NCBI RefSeq assembly: GCF_027921845.1
Contig: NZ_BSEN01000003.1
Coordinates: 287,701-351,700 of the forward strand
Length of the DNA: 64,000 nucleotides
DNA from: Leifsonia poae
GTDB lineage: Bacteria; Actinomycetota; Actinomycetes; Actinomycetales; Microbacteriaceae
Direction: 5' to 3'
Below the pieces are notes generated by a model. It worked only from the letters and a program-made list of their open reading frames with translations, searched no databases and was not told where the DNA came from. The translations under genes were made by a program, and so were the position numbers. Below, one piece after another: positions 25,591 to 34,404 of the stretch. Within the stretch, counting starts at the first letter, position 1; each line of letters opens with the position of its first letter.

Positions 25591-26571
25591 TCAGGCGCGC
25601 GAGCCGGATCCGACCTCGTTGCGCAGCACGATGGTGCGCGCCGGCTGGTCGTCGCCGTTGATGCGGTCGAGCAGCAGCTTGGCCGCGGTGACGCCGAGAT
25701 GGCGCGCAGGCAGATGCACGACGGTGATCTCCTTGGGGGCGAATCCCGCGAATGGCAGGTCACCGAAGACAGCCATTCCGACGGCCGGCGGAACGGCGCC
25801 GCGCTCGGCGAGCACCTGCAGGGCGCCGACGCTCATCAGGTTGTTCGTGATGAACGCGGCATCCGGAGGCTCGGGGAGGTCGAGGAGCTCGCGCATCGCG
25901 GCCTCGCCACCGGCGACGCGGTAGTCGGAGTACTTGAGGTAGTCGTCGGTCGCCGGCATCCCCGCGGCCTGCACCACTTCGCGCCAGCCGTCGGCGCGCT
26001 GCTGGGCGGTCTCGACGTCGCTCGGACCGGTGATGCATGCGATGCGCTTGTAGCCCTGCTCGACCAGCTCGGTCGTGGCCGCGTGGCCGCCGGCCCTGTT
26101 GTCGACCATGACGGCGTCGATGTCGAAACCGTGCGGTCCGCGGTCGACAGCGACGATGGGGCGCTTTCGTTCGATCAGCTTGCTGAGGTCGCTGTGGTCG
26201 CCGGCCGCGGCGAGGATGACGCCGGCCATGTTGTCGCTGATGGCGATGTCGAGATAGCGGGCCTCCTTCTCGGCGTTCTCGTCGGTGTTGCAGAGAACGA
26301 CGGAGTACCCGGCGGCCTGCGCGACGTCTTCGACACCGCGGGCGAGCGACGTGAAGAACGGGTTCTCGATGTCGGGGATCACCAGAGCGATCACCTCGGA
26401 GTGCTGACGCCGCAGAGTGCGGGCCGTGCGGCTCGGAGTGAACGAGAGCTCCTCGGCAGCCTTGCGCACGAGCTTCGACTTCTCCGGGGAGACGTTCATC
26501 CCGTTGAAAACGCGTGAAACCGTCGCGGGTGAAACGCCGGCCAAGGCGGCCACCTCGTAGATCGTCGGCAT
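25591..26571 (-). CDS. LacI family transcriptional regulator
   Basis: A 326-residue repressor. The DNA-binding domain is MPTIYEVAALAGVSPATVSR with VFNG and the hinge helix ending ARTLRRQ; the rest is a periplasmic-binding-like ligand domain (VIALVIPDIENPFF, CNTDENAEKEARYLD, VDRGPHGFD). GGAGATGGG precedes ATG 26571. It is the only LacI gene in the window and lies between the kinase and the GH172 gene, both of which carry GAAAYCGRTTTC-type palindromes, as do GH116, GH183 and the gene at 34.5 kb. The inducer is probably D-arabinose or an arabinan-derived sugar (inference). Confidence 0.9.
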   Translation of the reverse strand: MPTIYEVAALAGVSPATVSRVFNGMNVSPEKSKLVRKAAEELSFTPSRTARTLRRQHSEVIALVIPDIENPFFTSLARGVEDVAQAAGYSVVLCNTDENAEKEARYLDIAISDNMAGVILAAAGDHSDLSKLIERKRPIVAVDRGPHGFDIDAVMVDNRAGGHAATTELVEQGYKRIACITGPSDVETAQQRADGWREVVQAAGMPATDDYLKYSDYRVAGGEAAMRELLDLPEPPDAAFITNNLMSVGALQVLAERGAVPPAVGMAVFGDLPFAGFAPKEITVVHLPARHLGVTAAKLLLDRINGDDQPARTIVLRNEVGSGSRA

Positions 26572-26640
26572 CCCATCTCCATCGTCGTCGACCGGGTTTC
26601 CCCGGAGTCCATGGTGCACCGAGCGCGCACTCCCCAGCGG

Positions 26641-26686
26641 TTGACACTCGTGCTGCCTCGACTCTACAGTGATGAAATCGATTGCA
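26641..26686 (+). promoter_or_regulatory. GH172 promoter and LacI operator
   Basis: TTGACA (26641-26646), 18-base spacer, TACAGT (26665-26670), then TGAAATCGATTGCA (26673-26686), a one-mismatch version of the LacI palindrome at the expected transcription start. Confidence 0.8.
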
Positions 26687-26754
26687 CCAGGGTGGCCTCT
26701 CCGGAGCGCCCTGGGCCGCCATCCGCCATGCACAACGACGTACAGGAGACCTCC

Positions 26755-27876
26755 GTGACCAACGCCGACCTGAGCACCATCTCCCGCCTGCGGAGCGTGC
26801 AGACCCGGTCGATCAGCCCCGAGAACTTTGACGGATCCGTCGGAGGCGGTGGCCGCGCAACAGAAGGGACCGGGGCGGAGTCCGCGCGTGACCTCGGACC
26901 GGGCTGGAAGATCTCGCCGAGCGTCGACATCAAGGCGGGCGAGACCTTCGAGCTCGCGTCGATCCCCGGCGCCGGCAAGATCACCCACATCTGGATCACC
27001 ACCCACAAGGACAACTGGCGCACACTGCTGTTCCGCGCGTACTGGGACGGCGCGGAGGAGCCGGCGATCGAGGTGCCCTACGGGGACTTCTTCTGCAACG
27101 GCTGGGGCGAGTTCGCCCAGGTCAGCTCTCAGCCCATCGCGGCCAACCCCAACGGCGGCTTCAACTCCTACTGGCCGATGCCGTTCCAGGACGGCGCGCG
27201 CCTGACGATCGAGAACCTCTCGGTCGTCGACGTGCGGGTCTACTACCAGGTCACCTACGAGATCGGCGGCGACTACAGCGGCGACGGCTACCTGCACGCG
27301 CAGTGGCGGCGCAGCAACCCCCTCGAGGACCGCACGCCCCACACCATCATCGAGGGCATCGAGGGCCAGGGGCAGTACGTCGGCACGTACATCGCGTGGG
27401 GCGTCAACAGCAACGGCTGGTGGGGCGAGGGCGAGATCAAGTTCTACCTCGACAGCGACGACGAGTACCCCACGATCTGCGGAACCGGCACCGAGGACTA
27501 CTTCGGCGGCGCGTGGAACTTCGACATCCCGGGGCAGGGCTACACGGCCTTCTCGACCCCGTACCTCGGCATGCCGCAGGTCATCCGCCCCGACGGCCTC
27601 TACCTCAGCCAGCAACGGTTCGGGATGTACCGCTGGCACCTGCTCGACCCCATCCACTTCTCCGAGAAGCTGCGGGTGGACATCCAGGCACTCGGCTGGC
27701 GCTCCGGATGGCGGTACCTTCCGTTGCGCGACGACATCGCCTCGACGGCGCTGTTCTACCTCGACCGCCCCACCGCACGCCGCCCGAAGACGCCGTCGGC
27801 CGACGACCTGGAGGTGCACTTGGGCCGTGAGGCTGTGCCGGACATCGGCGCGCAGCCTCCGCGCGACCCCGCGTAG
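26755..27876 (+). CDS. DUF2961 glycoside hydrolase, family GH172
   Basis: A 373-residue DUF2961 protein. Typical landmarks are GAGKITHIWITTHKDNWRTL, EVPYGDFFCNGWGEF, the long jelly-roll part with GEIKFYLDSDDEYPTICGTG and TEDYFGGAWNF (the acidic active-site region). GH172 contains alpha-D-fructofuranosidases and exo-alpha-D-arabinofuranosidases, the latter trimming mycobacterial arabinan from the non-reducing end. No signal peptide, so it acts in the cytosol on imported oligosaccharides. GTG 26755 is preferred over ATG 26728 because AGGAGA lies 8 bases before it. Divergent from the lacI gene and directly under a LacI operator. Confidence 0.88.
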   Translation: MTNADLSTISRLRSVQTRSISPENFDGSVGGGGRATEGTGAESARDLGPGWKISPSVDIKAGETFELASIPGAGKITHIWITTHKDNWRTLLFRAYWDGAEEPAIEVPYGDFFCNGWGEFAQVSSQPIAANPNGGFNSYWPMPFQDGARLTIENLSVVDVRVYYQVTYEIGGDYSGDGYLHAQWRRSNPLEDRTPHTIIEGIEGQGQYVGTYIAWGVNSNGWWGEGEIKFYLDSDDEYPTICGTGTEDYFGGAWNFDIPGQGYTAFSTPYLGMPQVIRPDGLYLSQQRFGMYRWHLLDPIHFSEKLRVDIQALGWRSGWRYLPLRDDIASTALFYLDRPTARRPKTPSADDLEVHLGREAVPDIGAQPPRDPA

Positions 27877-27922
27877 CGGCCAGCCCGGCGACGCGGGCCT
27901 CCCCTCGTGGATCGGCTGCTCG

Positions 27923-27928
27923 TAGAGT
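27923..27928 (+). promoter_or_regulatory. Leaderless -10 box
   Basis: TAGAGT ends six bases before ATG 27935, the spacing of leaderless actinobacterial genes; no ribosome site is present. Confidence 0.6.
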
Positions 27929-27934
27929 GGGCGC

Positions 27935-28402
27935 ATGGTGTCTCTCATCGGCAGCGAAGCCCTGATACCCAACCCCGCGTTGAAGCCGTTCGAGGCGGTG
28001 ATCGGCGAGTGGGAGACCTCGGGGAGCCACCCGTATCTTCCCGGCCGGCCTCTGCACGGGCGCAGTTCGTTCGCCTGGCACGAGGGCGGCGCGTTCGTGA
28101 TCATGCACACCGAGGTCGATGCGCCCGAGATCCCCAGCGGCGTCGCCGTCTTCGGCAGCGACGACGAGCACGGACCGCTCACGATGCTCTACTTCGACGA
28201 GCGCGGCGTCTCGCGCAGGTACGACGCCACGATCACCGATCGGCTGCTCAGCTGGGAGCGGCTCGACCCGTCTTTCTCGCAACGCGTCACCCTGACGTTC
28301 GTGCCCGACGGCACCCGGATGACCGGCAGAGGCGAGATGTCGCGCGACGGCGCCCCGTGGGAGGGCGACCTCGCCCTCGACTACGTCCGAGTGACCCCGT
28401 AG
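27935..28402 (+). CDS. Small beta-rich hypothetical protein (DUF1579/lipocalin-like)
   Basis: A 155-residue soluble protein. The pattern FEAVIGEWETSGSHP, FAWHEGGAFVIMHTEV, LTMLYFDERGVSRRYDATIT and a closing DLALDYVRVT suggests a small beta-barrel of the type seen in DUF1579 and nitrobindin-like proteins; this is a weak call without a clear motif. The gene appears to be leaderless, with TAGAGT six bases before the ATG. It sits between GH172 and the dehydrogenase operon but has no LacI site of its own and is probably unrelated to sugar use. Confidence 0.7.
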   Translation: MVSLIGSEALIPNPALKPFEAVIGEWETSGSHPYLPGRPLHGRSSFAWHEGGAFVIMHTEVDAPEIPSGVAVFGSDDEHGPLTMLYFDERGVSRRYDATITDRLLSWERLDPSFSQRVTLTFVPDGTRMTGRGEMSRDGAPWEGDLALDYVRVTP

Positions 28403-28427
28403 CCCGAATCGTGGGCGGGGCGGGTCT

Positions 28428-29861
28428 TCAGTCGAGGGACTCGAGCGTGGCCTGTGCGCCGGAGCGCAGCAGCAGGTCGAGCGCGGCGGTGTACTCCGTG
28501 ACGAAACGCTCGTCGTCGATGAGATCGCCGAACAGCGAGCGATCGGTGAGGAACGCCGTAGGGTCCTCGCGCTGACGTGCGGCCTTCGCCATGACGCTGT
28601 CGCGCACCCGGTCGACCACGTCGAACGTCTCACCGTTCTCACCCGTGCCCTCGGCGTAGCGCGCCCAGCTCGCGACGATCGCCGCCGAGAGCCGCACCGG
28701 TCCACCGGCAACGAGCTCCTCGCGCACCACCGGCAGCAGCCACTTCGGGATGCGGTCCTCCGCGCACAACCGCGCCAGCGTGTCCAGCACGTACTCGTTC
28801 GAGAAGCGCTCGATCAGGGTCCGCTTGTACTCGTCCAGATCCACTCCGGGCACCGGACGCAGCGTCGGCGTCGCCTCCTCGACCATGTAGCGCAGGAGGA
28901 ACCGCGCGATCAACGGGTCCCGTGCGGCCTCGTGGGCGTAGGTGTATCCGCTCAGCCGCCCGAAGTAGCACATGCCCTGGTGGCTGGCGTTGAGCAGCCG
29001 CAGCTTCATCAGCTCGTAAGGCTCCACGTCGTCCACGAGCTGTACTCCCGCCTCGTCGTACGGCGGCCGCCCGAGCGGGAAGGCGTCTTCGAGCACCCAC
29101 TGGAAGAAGGGCTCAGCGACGACGGGCCAAGCGTCCTCGACGCCGAACTCGGCCGCGATCTCCGTGCGGTCCTGGTCGGTGGTCACGGGAGTGATCCGGT
29201 CGACCATCGAGTTCGGAAAGGAGACGTTCTCTGCGATCCACGCGCCCAGGTCCGCATCCTTCTGACGTGCGAACTCGGTGAAGACCCGCTGGGCCACGTG
29301 GCCGTTGCCTTGGATGTTGTCGCAGGACATCACCGTGAAGGGCGGGATCCCGCGGTCGCGACGGCGCCGTAGTGCCTCGGTCACGAGCCCGAACACGGTG
29401 CGCGGCACGGCATCCGGCTTCAGATCCGCAGCGACGTCGGTCGTCGTCAGATCGAACGCCCCCGAGACCTGATCGATGTTGTAGCCGCCCTCGGTGATCG
29501 TCAGCGAGACGATGCGCACGCCCGGATCCGCCATCCGCTCGATCGCGGCGTCGGGGTCGTCCGGCGCGTAGAGGTAGTCGACGATGGAGCCGATCTGGCG
29601 GGCCTCGCGGGCACCATCCGGATGTTTGAGCACGAGCGTGTACAGCCCGTCCTGCGCGTGCAGCACATCACGCATCCGCTGGTCGGCGGGCAGCACCCCG
29701 ATGCCGCAGATCGCCCAGTCGTGGGCGAGTCCGCGGTTCATGAGCGTGTCGAGCACCATGGCCTGATGGGCGCGGTGGAAGCCGCCGACACCGAAGTGCA
29801 CGATTCCGACGGTCAGGTCGCTGCGGTCGTACGACGGGCGGGCGACGGGCGCGGTGCTCAT
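28428..29861 (-). CDS. Mannitol dehydrogenase family protein (polyol/D-arabinitol dehydrogenase-like)
   Basis: A 477-residue long-chain polyol dehydrogenase. The NAD site GIVHFGVGGFHRAHQ lies at residues about 19-33 and the catalytic region LMKLRLLNASHQGMCY (Lys-Asn-His) near 293-308. The family oxidises D-mannitol, D-arabinitol or sorbitol, or reduces tagaturonate/fructuronate. ATG 29861 overlaps the preceding permease stop by 4 bp, making it the last gene of the GH183-SBP-permease operon. In the arabinan setting a D-arabinitol or D-ribulose/D-xylulose interconversion would make sense, but this is inference. Confidence 0.85.
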   Translation of the reverse strand: MSTAPVARPSYDRSDLTVGIVHFGVGGFHRAHQAMVLDTLMNRGLAHDWAICGIGVLPADQRMRDVLHAQDGLYTLVLKHPDGAREARQIGSIVDYLYAPDDPDAAIERMADPGVRIVSLTITEGGYNIDQVSGAFDLTTTDVAADLKPDAVPRTVFGLVTEALRRRRDRGIPPFTVMSCDNIQGNGHVAQRVFTEFARQKDADLGAWIAENVSFPNSMVDRITPVTTDQDRTEIAAEFGVEDAWPVVAEPFFQWVLEDAFPLGRPPYDEAGVQLVDDVEPYELMKLRLLNASHQGMCYFGRLSGYTYAHEAARDPLIARFLLRYMVEEATPTLRPVPGVDLDEYKRTLIERFSNEYVLDTLARLCAEDRIPKWLLPVVREELVAGGPVRLSAAIVASWARYAEGTGENGETFDVVDRVRDSVMAKAARQREDPTAFLTDRSLFGDLIDDERFVTEYTAALDLLLRSGAQATLESLD

Positions 29862-30679
29862 TTGATCCCCGAGATCCGCACGCCGTTGACGATGAATCGC
29901 TGGAAGATCAGCAGCAGCACGATGGTGGGCAGCGCCGCGAGCGTCGAGCCGGCCATCAGCAGCCCCCAGTCGTTGCCGCGGTCGGAGCGGAAGTTGCCGA
30001 GGAACTGCATGATCTGGGTCAGGTTCGGGTCGGTGATCGTCAGGATGGGCCACACGTACGCGTTCCAGTAGGCGAGGTACGAGGCGATGCCCATCACCAC
30101 GAACGGCGCGGCCGACTGGGGAAGGAACACGCGCAAGAAGATCTGCCAGCGCGTGGCGCCGTCGATCAGCGCCGCCTCTTCGACGGCGACCGGGAAGCCG
30201 AGGTAGAACTGCCGGATGAAGAACATCTGCGCCGCCGAGGCGGCACCCGGGATGATCAGCACGGCCAGCGTGTTCAGCATTCCGAGGGCCGAGACCACCA
30301 TGAACGAGGTGAGCAGGATGGCCATCATCGGGATGAACATCGGCATGATGCAGTACACCCACCAGAACCGCTTGCCGCGGAAGTCCAGCCGGGCGAAGGC
30401 GTAGGCGGCGAGGGAGTTGATGACCAGACTCAGGGCGGTGAAGATCAGCGCGCCGACGAAGGTGACGACCATCGCCCGGGAGAACTCCGGGTCCTGGAGG
30501 ATCTTGACGTAGTTGTCGAAGCGCCAGACGTCGGGGAAGAACTGGAACGGCGAGCGCAGCACCTCGGTCTTGCCCTTGAAGCCGGCGATCGCCATCCAGG
30601 CGAGGGGGAACAGCACGCTGACGCTGATCAGGACGATGAGCACAGCGGACACGGTCCGCTGGGGGACACTCTTCTTCAT
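29858..30679 (-). CDS. Carbohydrate ABC transporter permease (MalG-like)
   Basis: A 273-residue CUT1 permease with six membrane segments from VSAVLIVLISVSVLFPLAWM on. The EAA loop is EEAALIDGATRWQIFLRVFLP. It lies 13 bases after the MalF-like gene and overlaps the dehydrogenase. With its partner it would import arabinan fragments or polyols. As in the first ABC operon, no ATPase gene is present. Confidence 0.92.
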   Translation of the reverse strand: MKKSVPQRTVSAVLIVLISVSVLFPLAWMAIAGFKGKTEVLRSPFQFFPDVWRFDNYVKILQDPEFSRAMVVTFVGALIFTALSLVINSLAAYAFARLDFRGKRFWWVYCIMPMFIPMMAILLTSFMVVSALGMLNTLAVLIIPGAASAAQMFFIRQFYLGFPVAVEEAALIDGATRWQIFLRVFLPQSAAPFVVMGIASYLAYWNAYVWPILTITDPNLTQIMQFLGNFRSDRGNDWGLLMAGSTLAALPTIVLLLIFQRFIVNGVRISGIK

Positions 30680-30692
30680 CGGGGGTCTTTCC

Positions 30693-31688
30693 TTATCCGT
30701 CGACGGCTTTGTCGGAGTTGATGAGTCGGAACACGACGATCGAGATCGCGCCGAGCACGACGAACAGCAGCAGTGAGGCGGTCAGCGAGAAGCTGGTCGC
30801 GTAGGGCGTGAGGTCGCGGAAGCTGTTGAAGATGAACAGGTTCGGGGTCGTGGTCGCATCGACCGGACCGCCTCCGGTCATGATGAGCGGCAGGTCGAGC
30901 ATCTGGATCGCCAGCGTGAAGCCGGTCACGATCAGGTACAGGAACACGTTCTTCAGCAGCGGGATCGTGATGTAGAAGGTCTTCTGGAAGAAGCCTGCCC
31001 CATCGAGCTGCGCGGACTCGTAGTAGCTGTCCGGGATGTCGAGCAGGCCGGCGAGCAGGATGAGCGTCGTCACGCCGAAACCGAGCCAGATGCCCGGGAT
31101 GGCGATCGCAGGGAGAGCCGTGGTGGGGTCGTTGAGCCAGGCGACCGGACCGGCGTTCAGCAGGCTGAGCAGCCAGTTGGCGACGCCCTGGTCCTGGTAG
31201 ATGAAGACGAAGAGCACCGAAGCCACCACGGTCGAGACGACCGCGGGCAGGTAGACGGTGGTCTTCATGAAGCTCGCCGCCTTCTTGCTCAGCGTCTTGA
31301 TGAAGCTGGCGAGCAGCAGGGCGATCACGAGGCCGGTGGGGACGACGAGCACGGCGTAGTAGAGGCCGACACCGATCGACTTCCAGAACTTGGGGCTCTC
31401 CAGCACGTACTGGTAGAACTGCAGCCCGACGAACTCCGGGTCTTTGTAGAAACTGATCTTGAACGTGCTCAGGTACACCGAGTAGATGAGCGGCCAGATG
31501 ACGAAGATGCCGAGAAGGATGACCATCGGAGCGATCATCAGGTAGGCGGTCTTGTTGTCCTGCAGATGTTTCGCGACGGGCGGGTTGGCCGCCCGCCGGC
31601 GGGCGCGCCGGTTGCCGGGCTCCGGAGCGATCGCCTCGGCTTCGACGGGAGGCAGCTGCACCTCGCCTGCTGGGTTGAGAACGGACAC
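30693..31688 (-). CDS. Carbohydrate ABC transporter permease (MalF-like)
   Basis: A 331-residue permease with a basic N-terminal tail (NRRARRRAANPP) and six membrane spans from TAYLMIAPMVILLGIFVIWP. The EAA loop region reads YESAQLDGAGFFQKTFYITI, with Glu-Ser-Ala in place of Glu-Ala-Ala. GTG start at 31688 with GAGGAGACCACC. A strong hairpin separates it from the binding-protein gene, which would lower permease expression relative to the binding protein. Confidence 0.92.
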   Translation of the reverse strand: MSVLNPAGEVQLPPVEAEAIAPEPGNRRARRRAANPPVAKHLQDNKTAYLMIAPMVILLGIFVIWPLIYSVYLSTFKISFYKDPEFVGLQFYQYVLESPKFWKSIGVGLYYAVLVVPTGLVIALLLASFIKTLSKKAASFMKTTVYLPAVVSTVVASVLFVFIYQDQGVANWLLSLLNAGPVAWLNDPTTALPAIAIPGIWLGFGVTTLILLAGLLDIPDSYYESAQLDGAGFFQKTFYITIPLLKNVFLYLIVTGFTLAIQMLDLPLIMTGGGPVDATTTPNLFIFNSFRDLTPYATSFSLTASLLLFVVLGAISIVVFRLINSDKAVDG

Positions 31689-31708
31689 GGTGGTCTCCTC
31701 GACTGAGT

Positions 31709-31744
31709 GGTGCCCGGGGGTCGCTGCTGCGGCCCCCGGGCACC
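31709..31744 (-). terminator. Intra-operon hairpin between binding protein and permease genes
   Basis: GGTGCCCGGGGG (31709-31720) and CCCCCGGGCACC (31733-31744) form a perfect 12-bp GC stem with a 12-base loop, 14 bases past the binding-protein stop and without a T-run. Such elements usually protect the upstream mRNA or partly stop transcription, giving more binding protein than permease. Confidence 0.7.
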
Positions 31745-31758
31745 GGGGATGGTTCGGT

Positions 31759-33099
31759 TTACTGCTTCGGCGCGGTTCCCGCGAGGGACTGCTTCTGGAT
31801 CACATCGTTGATGGCGTCGTTGGCCGTCTTCATGGACGTCGGCACATCGGCGCTACCCTTCATAGCCGATTCGATGCCCGTTCCGAAGGCGAGCGAGATG
31901 TCCCACGGGTACCCAGGCTCCTGCTTGCCGTTCGGCACGACCTGCTCGGAGATGATCTTCATGAACGGGTCGCTCGACGCTTCCGGGTTGGAGGCGAGCG
32001 CCTCATCCACCGACGTGCGCACGGTGTACTTCGAGAAGCCGCTCGTCTTGAAGAAGTCGGCCATGATCTCGGGGTCGCCCGCCAGCAGGTAGTTGATGAA
32101 GTCGGCCGCCTGCTGCTTGGCCTTCGACTTCGCGTCGACGGTCAGCGTCCAGCCTCCGAGGGTCGCAGTCGTCTTGTTCGACGAGCCGTCCATCGAGGGG
32201 AACGGCGCGACGGCCGTCTTGGCAACCATGTCCTTGAAGTCGTTCTTCAGCTGACCGACGGCCCACGAGCCGTCCGCCATCATCGCGACCTCGCCCTGAC
32301 CGTAGGGGGTGGCGTCCGCGTAGCCGACCTTCGGCTGCTGCGGCATGTAGCCGCCCTTGTAGAGGGCCTTGTAGAAGTCGGCGAGCTTGCCGAAGCAGGG
32401 CTCGGTCGCCTGCGCCTTCGACCAGTCGTCGTTGATCGGCAGGTGACCGCAGGCGCTGTACTGCAGACCCCAGCTCGACCAGCCGAGGTCGGCGGCGACA
32501 GAGGCGATGGTCATACCCTTCACCTTGCCGTTGGTCAGCTTCTTCGCCCACTCGAGCAGTTCGGACCAGGTCTTCGGCGGGCTAGCCGGGTCGAGTCCGG
32601 CCGCCTTGGCGAGGTCGGTGCGGTAGTAGAGCACGGTCGAGGGCTCGACGAGCATCGGATACGCGTAGTGCTTGCCGTCGCTCGAGACGAAGCTCTTGAC
32701 GTTGTCCTTGATGTCGCTGAACGCCTTGGCCGGCATCAGGTCGTCGAGCTGCGCGAACTGTCCGTTCACGACGCCGGCGGCGATGTTGCCGTAGTTGGTG
32801 GTCGCGACATCCGGCGACTTGCCCGCGGCCTGCGCGGCCTTCAGCTTCTGCGGCCAGGTGTCGGCGGGGACGACCTGGTAGTCGATCTTCACCTTGTCCT
32901 GCGATGCGTTGTACTTGTCGACGTACTTCTTGAACCACGCCTGCTGGTAGTCCTCGAACTTCTGCTGCCAGAACGTGACGACGGTCTTGCCGTTCTCTGT
33001 CTTGGCCCCGCCGCCCGCGCCGGAGCAGCCGGCGAGAACGAGGCCCGCGGCGAGGGTCGCCGCGACAGTGAGCAGTAGCCTGCTGCGCCTCTTGTGCAT
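31759..33099 (-). CDS. Sugar ABC transporter solute-binding lipoprotein
   Basis: A 446-residue family 1 binding protein. Signal peptide RSRLLLTVAATLAAGLVLAG ends in the lipobox LAGCSG, so it is a surface lipoprotein. Mature motifs are VVTFWQQKFEDYQQAWFKKY and YAYPMLVEPSTVLYYRTDLA, usual for oligosaccharide binders. GAGGAGGAACAC precedes the ATG. It follows the GH183 lipoprotein, both facing outside, suggesting that arabinan is cut at the surface and the pieces captured here. The exact ligand is inferred. Confidence 0.92.
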   Translation of the reverse strand: MHKRRSRLLLTVAATLAAGLVLAGCSGAGGGAKTENGKTVVTFWQQKFEDYQQAWFKKYVDKYNASQDKVKIDYQVVPADTWPQKLKAAQAAGKSPDVATTNYGNIAAGVVNGQFAQLDDLMPAKAFSDIKDNVKSFVSSDGKHYAYPMLVEPSTVLYYRTDLAKAAGLDPASPPKTWSELLEWAKKLTNGKVKGMTIASVAADLGWSSWGLQYSACGHLPINDDWSKAQATEPCFGKLADFYKALYKGGYMPQQPKVGYADATPYGQGEVAMMADGSWAVGQLKNDFKDMVAKTAVAPFPSMDGSSNKTTATLGGWTLTVDAKSKAKQQAADFINYLLAGDPEIMADFFKTSGFSKYTVRTSVDEALASNPEASSDPFMKIISEQVVPNGKQEPGYPWDISLAFGTGIESAMKGSADVPTSMKTANDAINDVIQKQSLAGTAPKQ

Positions 33100-33147
33100 G
33101 TGTTCCTCCTCTTGATGCGGCTCGTCTTCGAGCCGACGTGTGTGGGC

Positions 33148-34296
33148 CTAGCCCTGTCTGACCAGGTCGGCCTTGTACCAATAGACGTTGTAGGGATCCC
33201 AGACGGAGAGCGTGAAGTAGATCGTGCGCCCGCCGTTCTCGGTGTACTGCGGGAGCATGTACGGCGAGTACAGCCCGGGCACGTCGGACGAGGAGACGAG
33301 CGTGTGCTTGTCACCCCACGGCCCCCAGGGCGTCGCGCCCTCCCGGATGGCGGTGCCGTCGCCCCCGCCGTCGGTGTAGGTCATGATCCAGCGGGACAGG
33401 TAGTCGTTCCAGACCACCGACAGCTCCCCGACCGTGTCGTCGACGATCGTCGTCGCTGCGGCGATGTCCGCGCTCCAACGCGGGGCGCCGTTCGAGGCGG
33501 TGCCGCTGAAGTAGCGGTAGGCCGACTGCTTTTCGACGTCCTTCTCCGGCACCTTCATGAGCTGCACGCCGCCGAAGCGTCCGTGCGTGACGCCCCAGAA
33601 GTACAGGTCGCCATCACGTTTCGACACGCTCACCTGCACGAAGTTGCTGTCTCCCGCCCAGCGAGGTGCAGCGAGCTTGGTCCAGGTGCGCCCGTCGTCG
33701 GTCGACTTTGCGAAGCCCGCGTAGTTGGTCTCCCACTCACCCGGCTCACCCCAGTGCTTCACCGACATGTAGTCGAGATACATCGCTCCGTTCGCCTCGA
33801 AACCGTAGGTCGGGATCGTCGTCATCTCGGTGCCGTCGACCTTCTTCGAGTCGATCAGCTCCGTGGCCCAGCCGAGGTCGTCGGAGATGTAGCCGTCGAA
33901 CCGGATGCCGTCGGTCGGGTCGGTATCGGTCGTGTATGCGAGGGCGTTGGATCGCCATTCGGTGCCTCCGCCGCCGGTGAGACCGTCTTCGCGCTGACCG
34001 AAGGTGTCGCCGAAGACGAACCAGGTCTTGCCGCCGGCCTGGAACATCGACCCGAGGTCTTGTCCGGCGATTTCGTAGCGGGCGGTCTTGTTGAGAGAAT
34101 CGTGGCCGGTGAGCTGGGCGACCCGCTTCACGTTCGTCACTCCCGACAACACGAACGGCATCTTCTCCGTGCTCAGCATGGCGGCGGATGAGCTCGAGCA
34201 TCCCGCGAAAGCGACGGCTGCGAGAGCGGCGACGGATGCGATGGCCACCCCACGCACCAGGGGTGCGCGGCGGGTTCGCGGTCGCGTCAGCGTCAT
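33148..34296 (-). CDS. DUF4185 lipoprotein, candidate GH183 endo-D-arabinanase
   Basis: A 382-residue exported lipoprotein: signal peptide with AALAAVAFAGCSSSS, lipid Cys near residue 33. The mature part has the DUF4185 pattern: KTWFVFGDTFGQ, EWRSNALAYTTDTDPTDGI, YFWGVTHGRFGGVQLMKVP and SRWIMTYTDGG, consistent with a five-bladed beta-propeller. DUF4185 defines GH183, endo-D-arabinofuranases that cut the D-arabinan of mycobacterial arabinogalactan and lipoarabinomannan. First gene of the transporter operon, with a LacI operator inside its promoter. The family call is strong; activity is inferred. Confidence 0.8.
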   Translation of the reverse strand: MTLTRPRTRRAPLVRGVAIASVAALAAVAFAGCSSSSAAMLSTEKMPFVLSGVTNVKRVAQLTGHDSLNKTARYEIAGQDLGSMFQAGGKTWFVFGDTFGQREDGLTGGGGTEWRSNALAYTTDTDPTDGIRFDGYISDDLGWATELIDSKKVDGTEMTTIPTYGFEANGAMYLDYMSVKHWGEPGEWETNYAGFAKSTDDGRTWTKLAAPRWAGDSNFVQVSVSKRDGDLYFWGVTHGRFGGVQLMKVPEKDVEKQSAYRYFSGTASNGAPRWSADIAAATTIVDDTVGELSVVWNDYLSRWIMTYTDGGGDGTAIREGATPWGPWGDKHTLVSSSDVPGLYSPYMLPQYTENGGRTIYFTLSVWDPYNVYWYKADLVRQG

Positions 34297-34329
34297 GCCG
34301 TTCCTCTCCCTTGAGCGTCGATGGATATC

Positions 34330-34358
34330 AGTGAACCTTAAGAAATCGGTTTCGTCAA
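34330..34358 (-). promoter_or_regulatory. GH183 operon promoter with LacI operator
   Basis: Minus strand: TTGACG (34358-34353), 17-base spacer, TTCACT (34335-34330). The palindrome GAAATCGGTTTC (34342-34353, plus strand) fills the spacer. A second copy lies 58 bases away at 34411-34422, so looping is possible. Confidence 0.78.
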
Positions 34359-34404
34359 GCGTCGACTCAGATCACCAGCATGCCGCCTGCTTCTCAATGT
34401 TTTC

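Noticed and set aside
26728-26754. ATG 26728 as start of GH172
   Set aside because: GTG 26755 has AGGAGA at good distance, and the nine extra residues carry no family similarity.
25591-28182. 863-codon frame extending the LacI gene upstream
   Set aside because: The LacI protein begins at ATG 26571 with a good ribosome site; the extension is antisense to GH172.
28428-30362. 644-codon frame extending the dehydrogenase upstream
   Set aside because: The extension is in the wrong frame over the permease; the family N-terminus begins at 29861.
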